DNA from: Pyropia yezoensis
Lineage: Eukaryota > Rhodophyta > Bangiophyceae > Bangiales > Bangiaceae
DNA: 64,000 nucleotides
Reading direction: 5' to 3'
Assembly (NCBI GenBank): GCA_009829735.1
Contig: CM020618.1
Coordinates: 25,331,122 to 25,395,121 of the forward strand
Shown here: in pieces, positions 40,984 through 50,715 of the stretch
Numbering within the stretch: the first letter of the stretch is position 1
Layout: each line of letters begins with the position of its first letter
Made by a program: the position numbers and the translations under genes
Notes under the pieces: model-generated
What the model was told of the DNA's origin: nothing
Databases searched by the model: none
The model's input: only the letters and a program-made list of their open reading frames with translations

Positions 40984-41898
40984 ATGGCTTCCCGTCCGCG
41001 GACCACGTACCCCGCCCGCCGCCGGCGTCCCTCTACCTTCCTCGTGGGTGCCGTCCTGGTCGTCGCTTCCGCCGGTGCTGCCGCCGGCGTCCGCGCCGAC
41101 CGTGAGCCGTGGCAGACGCCCGACCCAACGCCCGCCCCCGTGACAGCCACTCCCTCCCCGACCGGAACGCCAACCCCCACACCGACGCCCACACCATCGG
41201 CGACCAAGCCGGCAGAGCCCGTCAATGACTGGTCCTACGGCAACACCGCCGCGTGGCCAGCCACGTGCAAGGGCAACTCGCAGTCGCCCATGCCCCTCCG
41301 CCACACCGATGCGGATGTGGTCAAGCCGGGTAGCGTGTCATCCCTGCTGGCGCCGGCCATGGCGTTGAGCCTCACCGCGACGCCTTCCCATGCCGGCACC
41401 GTTGCGCTGCTGTGCAAGGGCGACTGTGGGGAGATCCGGGTGGGCGGCAAGCCCCACGCGATCAAGAACATGCACTGGCACACGCCGTCAGAGCATACGA
41501 TTGACGGCCGCCGGACGGCGGCGGAGCTGCACATCGTGTCGTTTGCGGCCGACGGCAAGATTGCAGTCATGTCGGCGCTGTTTGACCAAGGCACCGTCAA
41601 CCCGCTGGTGGAGAACACGCTCGATGCCATGGAGGACATGGCCGACCTGTCCACGACGGCGGAGGACATCAAGGCGCACTTCTTCTCGGGCGCCGACGTG
41701 GGGTGCGGCGTGTACAAGGGCAGCCTCACCACCCCACCGTGCACGGAGGGGCTGTCGTGGGTGGTGACCACGAAGATTGGGTCGATGAGCCGCCGGCAGT
41801 TGCGGCACCTGCAGGCCCTCAACGGTGGGCACGAGAACGCAAGGCCATTGCAGGAGCCTTACGGGCGGTCTATTGAGTGGCTGGAGGTCAACTTGTAG
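40984..41898 (+). CDS. Secreted alpha-carbonic anhydrase, copy 2 (304 aa)
   Basis: The start is ATG 40984 (TTCCATGG). It has the same layout as copy 1: signal segment (residues 19-36), a shorter Pro-Thr linker (46-72), and a catalytic domain with His164, His166 and His183 and the SLTTPPC segment. From the end of the linker to ARPLQEP the two proteins differ at about one residue (Met126 here, Ala in copy 1). N-termini, linkers and the last dozen residues differ more. The DNA is also nearly identical over the catalytic domain, including silent sites, and similarity continues about 60 bp past the stop codon to a shared CCCTGGGTGTACT. Recent duplication or gene conversion is likely. Confidence 0.95.
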   Translation: MASRPRTTYPARRRRPSTFLVGAVLVVASAGAAAGVRADREPWQTPDPTPAPVTATPSPTGTPTPTPTPTPSATKPAEPVNDWSYGNTAAWPATCKGNSQSPMPLRHTDADVVKPGSVSSLLAPAMALSLTATPSHAGTVALLCKGDCGEIRVGGKPHAIKNMHWHTPSEHTIDGRRTAAELHIVSFAADGKIAVMSALFDQGTVNPLVENTLDAMEDMADLSTTAEDIKAHFFSGADVGCGVYKGSLTTPPCTEGLSWVVTTKIGSMSRRQLRHLQALNGGHENARPLQEPYGRSIEWLEVNL

Positions 41899-44592
41899 GG
41901 GGAGTGAGCGGTGAGGGGCGACCTGGGGCCGATCCCCTGGGTGTACTGTATAACACTTAATATCTGTGGGGCTGTGGTGTCGTAGGTGGTAGCCATTGCG
42001 TTCAAAGAACATGTGCGAGAACGATCTGCTGCGAGCCTCGAGAGGACAGACAGTACGACGGCGTCATCCTTAAGCAGCGGAGCGATAGGGAAGCGCCGAC
42101 GCTTCCGATACGCGTGGGTCATCAGTGCCACGAACCCTGACTCAGTCACTCATGCTCCGGCCCTCGCAGTGCCGGCTCTCGCAGCGCGAGGGCCGGAGCA
42201 TGAGTGTCAGAGTTATGAGCCTCGCACCCCTCATTGTCAGTCGCTGGAAGACAAAATCCATGATCCGTGTTAAAGAAGTCTTGTGTACTTTCCATGTACA
42301 CGTGTCAGATCCGCGAGAACGAGACCGACACGCTCACCAGGCCATGACGCTTCCATCGTCACGTGGTGAGAGTCGACGAGGAGAGCGCGTCCTCCCTACA
42401 AGCCTCCCCTTCAATCCAAGGCATTGGAGTGACTTCGCAGGCTTACGCCGTGCCAGCGGCTGGTGGCCCAGAGCTCGGATTGGCGCCCTTCACCCTCATT
42501 TTACTTCGGGTATCAACGCGGCCATCCCCCATGCCGTCTACCTATGCGTGCTTGAGCGGCGGTGAGGGGCGGGGGGGGGGGAGGGCTGGGAGGGAAGGGA
42601 TATGCTCAGAAAGTGAAGGGACTCCCTTCCCGACGAGTTCGACTGGGCGGCACTACCGTCAATGCGGAGCGGCTGCCGCCGCGGCAGCGGCCTCCCGCCG
42701 AGCACCAGGCCGCTACCACATGAGCCCGCGGCGACCGGGACCTCTGTCCCTACCACGCGCAGGGGGGTGGCATTGACACCGTGGTGCCCGTCCCGGCGCC
42801 CGCGACGACGGTCACTCTGCCGCTGCCGCATCAGCAGTCTCGCGGGCGCGTTAGGGTGTGTGAGCTCGCCTGGGAAGATGGCCCCCCCCCCCTGCGGGAA
42901 CCAGTTGGCCGCGTGCGAACGGTGGGTGGCAGCGCAGGGGAGTCGGCTCTCCCAGTCAGCGAGTCGCCGAAAAAAAAAGGGATTGGCAGAATATCCCACT
43001 GCAGCAAATCTCTGGGACCCACCACCCACAACGGCAAAGCGCCTCGTTATGGCATCTTGTTGCATCTTACGATCTCGGCGCTCTCGCGACGGCAGGATAC
43101 CGACAACTGCCAACGAACAAAGGTGTGCCACACAGCGGGCACACAACCGCGCCCTACCTCCCTATGCAGAGACCATTCTGGCTGGCGAGATAGCGAGATA
43201 TTCGCAAGAGCCTGGATGCCAAGGCTTGGGAGCAAGGCCTGGTCACCCCGGACCGCACCTGAGCAAACGCACGATACCCCTTGGGAAGTGTGGCCGTTGG
43301 CCCCTTGCGCGAGGACCGCCGCCGAGAGAAACGCCTACCCACCCACCCATGCACGGCCAACAATTGGCCAAGCGCTACCGCCTCCCGCCTCCCCCCCCCC
43401 CTCCTTGACCCACGAGGGTCCCCCACCTGCCGCTCCAAAACTGTGACCCAAAAGGTGGGGCACCCAGCGCACACCCCCGCCGCCCCTCCAATGGGACCGC
43501 GCCTGCCGGTAGGGCGGCTGTGTCAGCCAGTGAGAGGGCGGCCATCGACCAAGAAGGAAAAAAAATCCCACAATCTCGTGATGGCCCAGCACATCCCTCT
43601 CCCCCGCGTCCTCCTTCCACCGGCACCGCACCACACGGGCGAGCAACGGTGGCTCTTTGTGGCTGGCTGGGCCGTGTTGCCCAAACGGGCCCACTGGTGC
43701 GGGGGGGGAGGCGCTCGGCCTGGTGACGACGCGACGGAAGGGTGGTGCGTCGGCAGCCGCAGCAGCAGCGCCGCGGCCACCGCGGACACCGTTGGTCCCC
43801 CCCCTCCCCCCCACCCCCCTCCGCCGTCGCGCGCTTTGGCCACGCCGGCCTGCGCGTCTGCGGGAGGGGAGGTGTGGCCTCGCCAGCTGGGCCATGGCTG
43901 CAGACGGCTGGCCGGGCAGCTGGCTGGCGGCCCCCTGCCGCGACGGCGTGCGTTTCAGCTGTGTAGACAGAGGGTGCGAGGGAGGCGGCGTCCGCGGCGG
44001 GGCCACGCGCGACGCCTCGGCTGTGCCGGGGGGGTGCGCTTGCGGGGCGCTCCTGGGGGGGTGGCGGGCAGGCGCGCCACCCCACCTCCCCACTAACCCA
44101 GCGGGGACTGGGGAGGAGGCCTTCGGTGGAGTGGCCACAGTCGAGGCGGGGGGGGAGGGGTGAGCCGCCCCGTCCCGGAACCGACACAGAAATTCGCGTA
44201 AAGGGCGGGGCGTCGGCGTCGGCTCGGACGAGCAGCCTCTGTCGCGTGCGGTGCCTCTCCGTACTCACCATTGTGCGCCCACCGGTCATCCACTCTCCCT
44301 CAGCCCACCCACGTCCTGTCAACGCCCTCCCCCACCACCCTTCCTCCTCCCAAGCCCGCCCTCGTGCCTTCACTCAACCGCCTCACATATTCACCGCCCT
44401 CTCCTCCCCTGCCTGCCCCTCGGCCCGCCCGTTGCTGCTTCTTGTCCGTGACACGAAGGCGACGCTCCTGCACTTCCGTCGCCCGATAAGGTGAACATCA
44501 AGTCGACGACGGGCGGCCAAGCCGACAACCCATCTTTCCTTTTCTCCCTCATCCCGTCCCCCCCCTGCTCCCTCCTCTCTCTTCGTCCTGCA
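41899..44592. other. Spacer
   Basis: Contains the 21-bp-arm hairpin at 42147-42206. The rest has G- and C-runs (for example 42565-42590) and overlapping long frames without domains. The last 350 bp before 44593 are C/T-rich, like leaders of other genes here. Confidence 0.55.
42147..42206. repeat. Perfect hairpin, 21-bp arms, downstream of carbonic anhydrase copy 2
   Basis: CACTCATGCTCCGGCCCTCGC pairs perfectly with 42186-42206 across an 18-base loop (42168-42185). It lies 249 bp past the carbonic anhydrase stop codon and has no equivalent after copy 1. Confidence 0.9.
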
Positions 44593-45627
44593 ATGGCTGC
44601 GTTTGCCGCCCCTGTCGGGGCGCTTAGCACCCCCACCCGTTCGCTGCCAGCCCGCACCTGTCCCCGCCGCTCGCGCGGGGGTGTGACGATGACGGCCCAG
44701 CCCCCCCACCGCGTGCACCACGTGGACGCGTCGGCCGTGGCGGGGACGTCGTCGCCGTCGTCGTCGTCGCCATCGTCGTCGTCTGTGGCGGTGGCCGCCC
44801 CCCCCCCTGCCAAGCACAAGGGCGTCTGCAAGGCAGGGATTGTGACGACCACAACCGCCCCTGGCATCACTGAGGTGCATCACCACATGGGCGCGGTGGG
44901 TGCGCCCGACGGGCGGTTCCCCGCGGCAGTGGTGCACCACGCGGCAACGCTGCACGCGTTGGAGCAACGCCGTGGCGGTGCCGCTGCCAGTGAAGACGCT
45001 TTGCCGGATGCGGCCACCTCCCCCCGGCGGCGGTGGCTCCTCCGCCGCCTCCCCGAGCGCCTTGACGACCTGCCGGGGGCGCTCCCCGCGCAGGCGCCCG
45101 CCGCCCAGGCGTTGGTGGTGATGGAGGCGTGGGCTGAGGCCCCCGGCGGGCACCACCCCGCTCCGGCGGCCGCCACCGCCGCGGACCGGTGGTCGTCGGC
45201 CATGGCGAGCAGCCGCCGCTCCTTAGCCACCACCCCCGTCGTGTCATTGTCGTACGACGCGGTCTACACGGTCGGCCGGGACGGCGGGGTAGGGGACACC
45301 CTACCCCCCGGTGCGGTGGTTGTGTGCGAGGCGGTCAACGCGGCGGCGGCAGGCGAGGCGGTTGCCGACGCGCTTCAGGCGGTGCTGACCGCCACGGCCC
45401 AGGCGGTGGTCCAAAATGACCAGGCCCTGCAGGTGAGCATCCTCTGCGCCGACGATGGGGCTGGCCGTGGCGCCGCCTTTTTCAAGACCGTTGAGGTGTA
45501 CCGGTCGGCCGCCCACTGGCGGGACCACTGTGATGGCCTGGACGCGGCGTTTTTGATGCGCGTCAAGGGGCTCCGCGCGGCGGGCGCGCGTAAGAGGACA
45601 GTGTTTGAAGCGGTGACGTCGGCCTAA
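44593..45627 (+). CDS. Protein with C-terminal ABM-like (dimeric alpha-beta barrel) domain, possibly plastid-targeted (344 aa)
   Basis: The start chosen is ATG 44593 (MAAFAAPVGALSTPTRSLPA); the frame is open a little further upstream but that part lacks transit-like character. The N-terminus is Ala/Ser/Thr/Arg-rich without acids, as in plastid transit peptides, followed by a Ser run. The middle is Ala/His-rich and unassigned. The C-terminal 100 residues (VSLSYDAVYTVG; LQVSILCADDG; FFKTVEVYRSAAHWRDHCDG) follow the strand-strand-helix pattern of antibiotic-biosynthesis-monooxygenase-type domains, where VYxSxxAxxxH is typical. The substrate is unknown. It is an intact single exon. Confidence 0.5.
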   Translation: MAAFAAPVGALSTPTRSLPARTCPRRSRGGVTMTAQPPHRVHHVDASAVAGTSSPSSSSPSSSSVAVAAPPPAKHKGVCKAGIVTTTTAPGITEVHHHMGAVGAPDGRFPAAVVHHAATLHALEQRRGGAAASEDALPDAATSPRRRWLLRRLPERLDDLPGALPAQAPAAQALVVMEAWAEAPGGHHPAPAAATAADRWSSAMASSRRSLATTPVVSLSYDAVYTVGRDGGVGDTLPPGAVVVCEAVNAAAAGEAVADALQAVLTATAQAVVQNDQALQVSILCADDGAGRGAAFFKTVEVYRSAAHWRDHCDGLDAAFLMRVKGLRAAGARKRTVFEAVTSA

Positions 45628-46220
45628 ATAGGCCTGTTGCTACTCTGGTGTCGTGCCACTCATTCCTCCATTCCCTTCTCAGGCCTCCACCATCGCTTAA
45701 TTTTTGTGTACAGGAATATACACATCTATTCTCGCCTCTCTCGCATCGCGTCTTCCCTTCCACCCCGCCGTGGCAGGCACCCCCACCTTGGCGGTAGTCA
45801 TTGTCCCCCGACAGTTGGGTTAGCCATAGGGAAGTGGAACGGTGGACGCGGAAGTGGTACGCTTCGCCGGGACCCTGAAACACGTAATTGAATCGAGATG
45901 GTGTACTTTCTCTGGCATCTCTCTATTGTCTACTTACCAGTACCTTGTGTCAGTAGGGCTGTCGCCATCACAACGTGTCCCAAGCTGGGTCGCGTGCGTG
46001 CTCTGGGCCCTCGTCAGCGGCTGTCGCAATGCATGTAGGATACGCCAGTGTTGCATCCACTTCGACCGTGGACGTAGAATTGGCATCGCGCTGTTCTGTT
46101 TGGTGTGCCGATCCAACACCCCTTCCCCGCTCCTTACCTTTGCGCTGCTCTGTCTCCTCCTGTGTGACTCCTCCCCTCCCATACCTTCTTCCTTCGGCCC
46201 CGACCGCCTGCCCGCCTACC
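45628..46220. other. Intergenic region upstream of phosphatidylcholine synthase
   Basis: Less GC-rich than its surroundings, with no gene seen. It presumably holds the promoter of the downstream gene. Confidence 0.5.
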
Positions 46221-47000
46221 ATGGTATCCTCACGGCGCAAGTCTGCAGGCGGCCCGCCCGCGGCAGTGAAGCCCGTCCGTGTGGGGCGGGCGCCCAAGCG
46301 GGTGTCCTGGGGCCAGCTGGCGGCTGCCTGGGGCGTACACGCCTACACGGGCCTGGGCCTGCCCATCAACATGATCGCCTGCCGGGTCCTCTTTGCGGGC
46401 GACTTTCCCAAGTTTTGCCTTCTCAATTGGCTTGCTATCTTTGTCGACGCCACCGACGGCACGCTCGCGCGGGCGGCAGACGTGAAGCGGGTCATCCCGG
46501 GCTTCAGCGGCATTGCCCTGGACAATGAGATTGACTTTCTCACCTTTGCCTTCCTCCCCGCCCTCGCCGTATTTACCTTCGACCTGGTGCCGGGTTTGCC
46601 GCTACAGGCGGCTGTGGCCACCATGTCCCTTTATGCGGCGGGCTACCAGTTTTGTCAGACGCTGGCCAAGACGGACGACGCGTTTGTGGGCTTCCCCTCC
46701 TACTGGAACGTGGTGTGCTTCTACGTCTACCTACTCCGCCCGCCGACGGCGGTGGTGGTGGGGACCTACACCTTTTGCAGTGTCCTCTCCTTTGTGCCAT
46801 TCCGCTTTGTCTACCCGACCCGCACCCCTACGCTGCGGGGTGTGACCATGACGCTCTCGTTTGTGTGGGCGGCCGCCATGTGCGTGCCTCTGCTGCTGCC
46901 TGGGTGGCAGTACAACCGGGAGCTTCTGCTCGGCAGCCTCTCCTTCCCTGCCTACTACGTGCTCCTGTCGCTGTACCTCAACATGAAGCGGGGGGCCTAA
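46221..47000 (+). CDS. pcs: Phosphatidylcholine synthase, bacterial type (259 aa)
   Basis: It condenses CDP-diacylglycerol with choline to make phosphatidylcholine in one step (EC 2.7.8.24 type). The CDP-alcohol phosphotransferase motif has the spacing characteristic of this enzyme, DGx2ARx12Gx3Dx3D: Asp79-Gly80, Ala83-Arg84, Gly97, Asp101, Asp105. Other family blocks are AWGVHAYTG (36-44), DNEIDFLTFAFLPA (101-114) and the TDDAFVGFPSYWNVVCFY segment. About eight hydrophobic spans fit an integral membrane protein. The start is ATG 46221 (ACCATGG), and the basic N-terminal 28 residues may be a targeting tail. The enzyme is mainly known from bacteria, so its presence in a eukaryote suggests horizontal transfer. 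A decayed copy lies at 50035-50525. Confidence 0.9.
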   Translation: MVSSRRKSAGGPPAAVKPVRVGRAPKRVSWGQLAAAWGVHAYTGLGLPINMIACRVLFAGDFPKFCLLNWLAIFVDATDGTLARAADVKRVIPGFSGIALDNEIDFLTFAFLPALAVFTFDLVPGLPLQAAVATMSLYAAGYQFCQTLAKTDDAFVGFPSYWNVVCFYVYLLRPPTAVVVGTYTFCSVLSFVPFRFVYPTRTPTLRGVTMTLSFVWAAAMCVPLLLPGWQYNRELLLGSLSFPAYYVLLSLYLNMKRGA

Positions 47001-48734
47001 AGGTCGCCGTCGCCGCTCGCCGTCTCCGCCTCTGCCGCCACGGGGGGAGGAGGGGGTGGCACCGCGGGTTGCTTGTCCCCTTGGCCGGCTGGCGATTGCC
47101 GCACCTGTTGGAGACCGCGCGGGTCTGCGGCCGGCCCAGTGTCATGTGGGCGCCACGCCGGGGCGCTGGGACCGGAGGTGTGACTGGCGGGTGTACGTCG
47201 ACTCGCTTACTTTCCTCTCCCCCCCCCCGTCCTCCTTTGTCCTCCTCCCGGTTGCCATGCCGTAGTGGATGCCAGGCTCTGGGGGGGGTGGAGCGAGGGT
47301 GCGGGGGCGGGGAGAGGGGGAAAGGGGGCGACTTGCTACTCATGGGGTCGTTCACAGTGGGCAGCGTGGGTTGGGAGCGGTGTCGCGGCGTGAGATGGCG
47401 CCGTCCCCACCTCCAGTTGATTGGGTGGGCGAAGGGAGGGTTGTGGGGGGAACTTTGGAGGGGGGGGGTACTACGCGCGGGTGGTGGGGGGAGGGGCAGC
47501 GACCACGGGCCGTTTAGTCGAGGAGAGCCCCCCGCGAGCACGCCCCCTCTACAGGGAAGAGAAAAGCAACCAACCGACAATGCACCACCCTCCCCCCCCC
47601 CCCCAGCGGGCCAACAAACGGATCACCTTCCTCTATCCAGCCGGTGTCGGTACCGCCCCCGGTGCTGCGACCGCCCCCGGCGAAGCGGCCACCCCGTTGT
47701 TGGCAGGTGGCGGCGGCGCGGTGGTACGGCGGGGTCGAGACGGCCCCGAGAGGGCGGTGGAGGGCCCAGTGTTAGGGCACCCGTCCCCGCCCTTCTCCGT
47801 GTCCTCTCCCTCCGCCCTCTATTTAGCTTGGCTTTCCTCCTCCCCCTATTTTAGGCAGCGCTATGGACGGGGCGGCCACAGCGGCCAGCCGGCCGGCCGC
47901 CTGCCGATGCGTCTCAGTGGGGGTTCCAACGCCGCGGAGGACACGTCGGGGAGGGGGGAGGGGGGAAGGGGAAACGCCCCCACGGGCGATTGTGACCTGA
48001 CCCCCCTCCGTCCGCGGCGTTTCTTCCCCCTGGGCCACCCGCTGCGGCATCTTGATGCCAGACGCGGCCACCACGCACTTCCACCCCACCCTCGTTCTCT
48101 CCCCCCACCCCACCCTCGCCCGACCCTACCATCTCCCTTCCCGCTTGACAACCTCTCTACCCCTACCCCTCCTCACTCGTGAGCTCTCAGTCCCAGCGGC
48201 CGCAGGTCGGGTGATTAGCGGCAGCTGGTGCGTTGTACGTCAGGTCCAGATTTGTGCAAGGCGAGGCAGCTTTGACTACGAGGCTGTGTTTGACCCTCTC
48301 AGAGAGCCTTTCCTGCCACATTAGATTGGACTGAGTTCTTAAGTGCTCTGGTTTTTACCAGCAATCGTAGTCTTCAAACCCTTCTCCATGTGCACCATCT
48401 CTACGACGTACCCTTTCCGATGGTGTACCTATCTATTGATTTTGTTCCTGTGAATTGCCGCTGTGCTGTGAGCATGCCCACTGCTGCAGCAGATGGAGCT
48501 ACATTGATATCGCCCTCTAGGCAACCGTACGGGCCGGTTGCCCTCTCACAGAGCACGTGAAGGGTGGTGTAAAGAGTGCAACTTTTGTGTGTTTAGAATT
48601 TGCAACTTAGTGAATACGACTCATTGGTGTTCTTTGATTTTGAAGGGGACGTAGAGAACTACCTCGTCTGGTGAGGTGGTCGCTTATTGGGGGCGGACAG
48701 GCTACCCCCCTTCCCTGGACCCCCCTTGTTCCGT
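47001..48734. other. Spacer
   Basis: G/C-run-rich to about 48180, then more balanced (48190-48660). No convincing gene. The first 170 bases resemble the sequence after the decayed copy at 50525, so the duplication included this flank. Confidence 0.55.
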
Positions 48735-49262
48735 TCAAGTATACGCAGCCCCCGGGTCTTCAGCGCCGCCCTCTGGGGCGTCCCCGGCCCCCTCCCCCCC
48801 GGCCTTGTCCGCCTCGACCCCCGCCGCCACCCACGCCACCCCCGCCGACGCCACGCACAGGGGCACGAGCGCCCATGCAAAGACCTCGACGGCGACGCCC
48901 GCAGAGCGGCGGCGCCCCCACGGCGTGGCCGACGAAATCGCGACCGCCGCGACAGCCCACCAGACGGCCCAGACGGCCCAGGCGGCCGCCTCGACGCGCA
49001 GCGGGGGTCCCCAGCGGCGGCCCCGCGCGAGCCCAACTCCCCACAACCCGGCGATGGCAGAGGTAAAGAGCCACCCGACCACCCCAGACGCGACGGCCAG
49101 ACTGCAGAGGTAGGAGCGGCCAAAGTAGCAGGTCGACGAGGTCGGGCCGAGCCGCCGCAGGCCGGCGACCGTGGCCGAAAAGATGACGAGCGTCAGCAGC
49201 CAGTGGGTGGCATAGAGGAGGGGGCGGGCAAAGACCTGGGAACAGGCCCGGAGATTGACCAT
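48735..49262 (-). CDS. Four-helix membrane protein, MARVEL-like layout (175 aa)
   Basis: The start chosen is ATG 49260-49262 (MVNLRACSQVFARPLL), because residues upstream are only Pro/Ser low complexity. Four hydrophobic spans are visible: LLYATHWLLTLVIFSATVAG, YLCSLAVASGVVGWLFTSAI, AAWAVWAVWWAVAAVAISSA and VFAWALVPLCVASAGVAWVA. Short loops join them and an acidic Gly/Ala tail ends the protein. Four spans with a short basic loop after the first fit MARVEL-type vesicle membrane proteins, but no sequence signature confirms this. It lies between the phosphatidylcholine synthase gene and its decayed copy, on the opposite strand. Confidence 0.55.
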   Translation of the reverse strand: MVNLRACSQVFARPLLYATHWLLTLVIFSATVAGLRRLGPTSSTCYFGRSYLCSLAVASGVVGWLFTSAIAGLWGVGLARGRRWGPPLRVEAAAWAVWAVWWAVAAVAISSATPWGRRRSAGVAVEVFAWALVPLCVASAGVAWVAAGVEADKAGGEGAGDAPEGGAEDPGAAYT

Positions 49263-50034
49263 CTCACTGGCGGGTGGGGGGGAGGAAGGTGCCTGCTGGG
49301 GGGGGGGGAGGGGAGACGCACGGGGGAGGCGCGGGCAAGAGGCGGCAGGATGGGGGGGTGGCGGACAAGAGTGGGGTGCGGGAGGGAGACGTCGCACGCG
49401 ACAAGGGCAGGGAGGTGCGCAGGCGCCAAGGCGGGGACACAGGGTGGAAGGCGGCGTGGCGGGGAGACGGACGGACGGAAAGCACCACCGCGGTCATATG
49501 ATATGAAAGAGGCCAGGGCGGTGAGCCAAGATGGTCAGCCACTTGAAATGTACCGGAGCCCGCCACACCCTCGATGCGTGAGCGGGGCCAGCCGCGGGCC
49601 AACGGCGGTCAACCAGCTGGTTACCGTTGGTGGACGACACCCTTCCTTCCGCCCCCTGGGCACCCCGGGTCACCACGCCCAAGGAGCCCGGCGTGGCACG
49701 CGCCTTCCTGCCGGCTCCGCTCCCCGGCGTGCGGTTGGCCTGCCCCGTGAGCCGCGGCTGCTGGCCTGCCCGCGGCCAGATCGGCTGCAGCACAGCTGGG
49801 CCCCTCGGGCATGACCCCTTTGCACAAGCACACCGATCTCACGTAGAAGCATGAGGATTCTCTAGGTACTGGAGTACTTTGCCACACAAGTGACAGGGCT
49901 CCGGCCGGCAGTCTTGCGTTTGCGCCCCTCTTTTTTCTATTTTTTTCTATTTTTTTTTATGTGCCAAGCAGACACCACCCCTCTGCGCTGCTCCGCCTCC
50001 CCCCGCTTGTCGCCCACCCAGCACCTCTCACCTT
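49263..50034. other. Spacer
   Basis: G-rich to about 49500, then ordinary. T-runs (CTTTTTTCTATTTTTTTC) lie near 49929-49960, just upstream of the decayed synthase copy. No gene was recognised. Confidence 0.5.
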
Positions 50035-50525
50035 TTTTGCCTCCCTCCCCGCCCTCGCCAAGTTTTCCTGCAACCTGGTGCCGGGCCTGCCGCTGCAGGC
50101 GGCGGTAGCCACCGTGGCCCGCCACGCAGCGGGCTAGGATTGACGTTTTGCCAGACCCTGGCCAGAACGGACGACGCGTTTGTGGGCTTCCCCTCCTTCT
50201 GGATCGCGGTGTGCTCTTACGTTTACCTCTGCCGTCCGCCGACGGCAGTGGCAGTTGGGGCCTACACCATTTGCAGCGCCCTCTTGTTTGTGCCCTCCCG
50301 CCTTGCCTACCAGACACACGCACCTGGACACTGCAGTGAGAGCGACATGATCACTCCTCCCAGCTGCGAGGGGTGCTCATGACGCTCTCATCATTTATTT
50401 GGGCAGTCGCCATGTGCGTGCCGCTGCTGCAGTCTGGGTGGCAGTACTACACATCCGGGAGCTGCTGCTCGGCGGGCTCTCGTTCCCTATCGACGCCGTG
50501 CTCCTGTCGCTGTACCTCCTAGGCG
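50035..50525 (+). pseudogene. pcs: Decayed copy of phosphatidylcholine synthase
   Basis: It matches the intact gene from the codons for FLPALAVF (46555) to near its 3' end. Recognisable pieces are LVPGLPLQAAVAT, FCQTLARTDDAFVGFPSFW and YVYLCRPPTAVAVG. A TAG at 50137-50139 and small insertions break the frame, and the last part (LLLGGLSFP) is in another frame. The first 110 residues, including the catalytic motif, are absent. Similarity resumes beyond the stop up to about 50715 (GCCACGGGGAGGAGGGGGTGG and GGGCGCCACGCCGG), so genomic DNA was copied, not an mRNA. Confidence 0.8.
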
Positions 50526-50715
50526 CCCAAACGTCGGCGCTGCCCGCCGCCCGCTGCCTTTGCCACTGCCGCCACGGGGAGGAGGGGGTGGTGCCGCCGG
50601 GAGAGGGTATCCCAGTGGCCGTGTTTGCCGTGCCACACCCCCACCCGTTGGGTGGGGCGGCGCCCGCCGGCGGCTGGCGTGACGCCAGGTGGGCGCCACG
50701 CCGGCGCCCCTGACC

